Shown here: positions 6,293 to 8,057 of the stretch, one piece after another
Numbering within the stretch: position 1 is the stretch's first letter
Layout: each line of letters opens with the position of its first letter
Assembly (NCBI GenBank): GCA_030043175.1
Contig: JASHYD010001084.1
Location: 1 to 8,057 of the forward strand
DNA: 8,057 nucleotides
Direction: 5' to 3'
Origin: Xanthobacteraceae bacterium
Lineage (GTDB): Bacteria; Pseudomonadota; Alphaproteobacteria; Rhizobiales; Xanthobacteraceae
Position numbers and translations under genes: made by a program
Notes under the pieces: model-generated
Database searches by the model: none
What the model saw: the letters and a program-made list of their open reading frames with translations, nothing else
Told to the model about the DNA's origin: nothing

Positions 6293-6662
6293 AACATTCG
6301 CCGAATAAGCGAGGCGAGAGTCGCTTCCAGTTGGGGCGACCTCCGTCACGAGAATGGCGGGATCATATGGCTGCAAGCGTCGCCGGTCGACGAAAGTCCT
6401 GCATACTTGATCACTTCCCGTCGTTCAACTTTTTCACGAATTCATCAGGCTGCTTACCACAACCGGATCACGGCTGGGACGCAGTCTGCTACGCTCTGAC
6501 GGTGCCCGATGTATCGCATTCACTAAACCAGGTGCAGCAGTGTGCTTGGTTTTGCGATGGCAACGGCATGGAATGAATGAATCATTTTGACGAGGCCCTA
6601 AGGGATTCTTACGCCTTCGGCGAGCGTCCTTGAGAGCATCAGCCATTCTCACTTCGCTGTCA

Positions 6663-6676
6663 GCGCGGTACCGCGC
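6663..6676. repeat. Perfect 14-base palindrome
   Basis: GCGCGGTACCGCGC is perfectly self-complementary and lies about 125 bases upstream of the start at 6800. Such a GC-rich palindrome is not rare by chance in a window of this size; an operator role is only a possibility. Confidence 0.3.
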
Positions 6677-6784
6677 GGCTTCGGCGCCGAGCATGCCGCT
6701 CTATCGGCGCCTGCAAAAGAACGCGCAGCTACTTCGAAAAGCCGCTTTATGGCAGTATCGAAAACATCCGCACAGCAAATAATC

Positions 6785-6791
6785 GAGGAGG
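6785..6791 (+). promoter_or_regulatory. Ribosome binding site deciding the start at 6800
   Basis: GAGGAGG ends eight bases before the ATG at 6800. It favours this start over the in-frame ATG at 6749. An out-of-frame ATG at 6793 lies only one base past the site and would encode a four-codon peptide ending at 6807 across the real start; it is probably too close to be used. Confidence 0.7.
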
Positions 6792-6799
6792 TATGGGAT

Positions 6800-7927
6800 A
6801 TGCCTAAGCGATTCACTTCCGTGGCGAGCGCTTCAGGAACGGCGCTCGCGTTGCTCTGTCTGACGACTCTCCCCATCACAGGACAGGTGCCGAACAGCGC
6901 GGCACAGCCTGATCTGCCCCGCACACCGGATGGGCATCCGGACCTCCAGGGCACCTACGACCTGGCGACGATGACGCCGCTGGAGCGGTGGCCGGGGGAT
7001 CCGCCGTTCCTCACCAAGGAAACAGCCGAAGCTCTGCAGAGAGCCGAGGCACAGCGCAGGGCCAAAAGCACCGGAGGCGACGAGCCCTTGTCGCCGGATC
7101 GCCCGCCGCCGCCGGTCGGCGGCGACACCAGCCAACCCCAATCGTTCTTTGAAGTCGTGGAGAGGCGCGGGGGCGGCGCTGTCGGCTTCTATAATCGTTT
7201 CTGGCTCAACCAGGGCTCGGCCTACACCGAAGTCGGTGGGCAGATTCGAACATCTATCGTCGTTGACCCACCCGATGGCCAGGTGCCTCCCTACAATGAG
7301 GGCGCAAGCAAGCGCATCGCGGCGGCCCGGGCGACGCTAACCTCCACTGCTCAAGAACGCCAGGATGGCACAGCACAGCCGCCCGGTGCCCACGATAATC
7401 CGGAGCAGAGGCCGCTGAGCGAGCGCTGCCTGCTCGGGTTCGGTTCCACATCCGGGCCGCCGGCGCTGCCGGACTATTTCTACAACGATCTGCATCAAAT
7501 CGTGCAAACCCCGGATGCGATTCTGATTCTCGCTGAGATGATTCACGACGCCCGCATCGTGCGGATGAACGCACAGCATCTTCCCAAAACTATTCGCCGC
7601 TGGATGGGCGATTCGGTGGGGCATTGGGAGGGAGATACGCTTGTTGTCGATACGACCAATTTCAACGACCAAACCCGGTTTCGTGGATCGGCCGAAAACC
7701 TCCACGTCGTAGAGCGCTTCACGCGCGCCGACGCCAACACGCTGCTGTATCGCTTCACGATCGAAGACCCGGACACGTGGGACCGGCCCTGGAGCGGTGA
7801 GTACACCTGGCCCGCGACGGATAAGCCGATTTACGAATATGCGTGCCACGAGGGCAACTACGCGCTCGGCAGTGTGTTACGGGGCGCCCGGCGACAGGAG
7901 GCTGAGGCGCAAGCCAAAAAGCGCTGA
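6800..7927 (+). CDS. Secreted protein of unknown function, GDSxGHxEGDTLV family (long form)
   Basis: A 375-residue exported protein. The start at 6800 follows a strong ribosome binding site and gives a signal peptide: MPKR, hydrophobic GTALALLCLTTLPI (13-26), cleavage perhaps near ITG-Q or in the NSAAQ region. Family motifs are RTPDGHPDLQGTYD (41-54), TPLERWPG (59-66), HDARIVRMN (249-257), GDSVGHWEGDTLVVDTTNF (270-288), FRGSAENLHVVERF (294-307), TIEDPDTWDRPW (320-331) and YACHEGNYAL (347-356). This is the common long form of the family, known to me from acidobacteria and many proteobacteria, with no assigned reaction. Residues 77-115 are rich in Ala, Arg and Pro and probably form a flexible linker. 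The tail (361-375) is charged and helical-looking. It shares the core with the 3082 gene but is clearly divergent, so the two are distant paralogues, not a recent duplication. No partner gene follows within the window. Confidence 0.88.
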   Translation: MPKRFTSVASASGTALALLCLTTLPITGQVPNSAAQPDLPRTPDGHPDLQGTYDLATMTPLERWPGDPPFLTKETAEALQRAEAQRRAKSTGGDEPLSPDRPPPPVGGDTSQPQSFFEVVERRGGGAVGFYNRFWLNQGSAYTEVGGQIRTSIVVDPPDGQVPPYNEGASKRIAAARATLTSTAQERQDGTAQPPGAHDNPEQRPLSERCLLGFGSTSGPPALPDYFYNDLHQIVQTPDAILILAEMIHDARIVRMNAQHLPKTIRRWMGDSVGHWEGDTLVVDTTNFNDQTRFRGSAENLHVVERFTRADANTLLYRFTIEDPDTWDRPWSGEYTWPATDKPIYEYACHEGNYALGSVLRGARRQEAEAQAKKR

Positions 7928-8057
7928 CAGCTCCCTCTTCGAGCGCGTTGGGATGAGGTCGGATTATGTCTCGCCGTCACGCGTCGCGGGCATGCACGTC
8001 TTTCTATAGCGATTTCGAAGTTACGTTCTTGCAGGTTGCGTTGCCGAGCAGCAAAGC

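Larger units (their letters stand above)
5928..6799. other. Gene-poor region with palindromes and a strong hairpin
   Basis: Almost 900 bases without a convincing gene lie between the regulator and the second secreted-family gene. Plus-strand frames at 6241-6576 and 6272-6499, and a minus-strand frame at 6434-6694, have no family motif and no ribosome binding site. Structure that is visible includes an interrupted palindrome at 6116-6133, a long hairpin at 6251-6292 and a perfect 14-base palindrome at 6663-6676. Promoters of both flanking, divergently oriented genes should lie here or in the adjoining 130 bases. Confidence 0.5.

Noticed and set aside
6241..6576. A 111-codon plus-strand frame in the gene-poor region.
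   Set aside because: It has no ribosome binding site and no recognisable motif, and its beginning coincides with the strong hairpin. The composition looks non-coding, although a lineage-specific small protein cannot be fully excluded.
6596..6679. Minus-strand translation AARYRADSEVRMADALKDA, faintly like small helical rhizobial proteins.
   Set aside because: The similarity is only to a charged helical pattern, there is no ribosome binding site and the rest of the frame has no matching features.
7337..7849. A 170-codon minus-strand frame within the second secreted-family gene.
   Set aside because: It is antisense to the conserved core of a recognised family protein and has no motif.

Overview
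The window looks like chromosomal DNA of an alphaproteobacterium, most likely Bradyrhizobium or a close relative in the Nitrobacteraceae. This rests on the generally high GC, codon use rich in G/C third positions, and several protein types that I associate with that group: a LuxR-type regulator with an EAA-VP--W--VLD N-terminus, a short PEBP-like secreted protein, and the secreted 'GDSxGHxEGDTLV' family. No rRNA, tRNA, CRISPR array, intact insertion sequence or phage gene is visible.

Layout. (1) 1-816 (+) is the 3' part of an alpha/beta hydrolase of the homoserine O-acetyltransferase-like family, cut by the window edge. (2) 940-1344 (+) is a small predicted secreted protein in a conspicuously AT-richer patch. 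(3) 1568-2645 on the minus strand holds two small genes, a DUF2237 protein and an AAA_28-type P-loop ATPase/kinase, with a hairpin between them and a terminator-like hairpin after the second. (4) 2646-3081 is a divergent intergenic region. (5) 3082-4554 (+) is a likely two-gene unit: a secreted protein of unknown function (GDSxGHxEGDTLV family) and a short PEBP/YbhB-like secreted protein that starts at TTG behind a strong ribosome binding site. (6) 4694-5797 (-) is a LuxR-type transcriptional regulator, convergent with the previous unit. (7) 5798-6799 is a gene-poor kilobase with what looks like a decayed N-terminal fragment of a second LuxR-type regulator, an 18-base interrupted palindrome, a strong 16-pair RNA hairpin and a 14-base perfect palindrome. 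(8) 6800-7927 (+) is a second, longer, divergent member of the same GDSxGHxEGDTLV secreted family. 7928-8057 shows no gene.

How the genes may work together. The most coherent theme is the right half, where two distant members of one uncharacterised secreted family bracket a short PEBP-like protein and a LuxR-type regulator. This suggests, as inference only, an envelope or extracellular function that may be controlled by the regulator. The left half is a mixture of metabolic and unknown-function genes without an obvious common pathway. I found no convincing defence, mobile or biosynthetic system. The items most worth a second look are the uncharacterised secreted family pair, the structured gene-poor region and the decayed regulator remnant.
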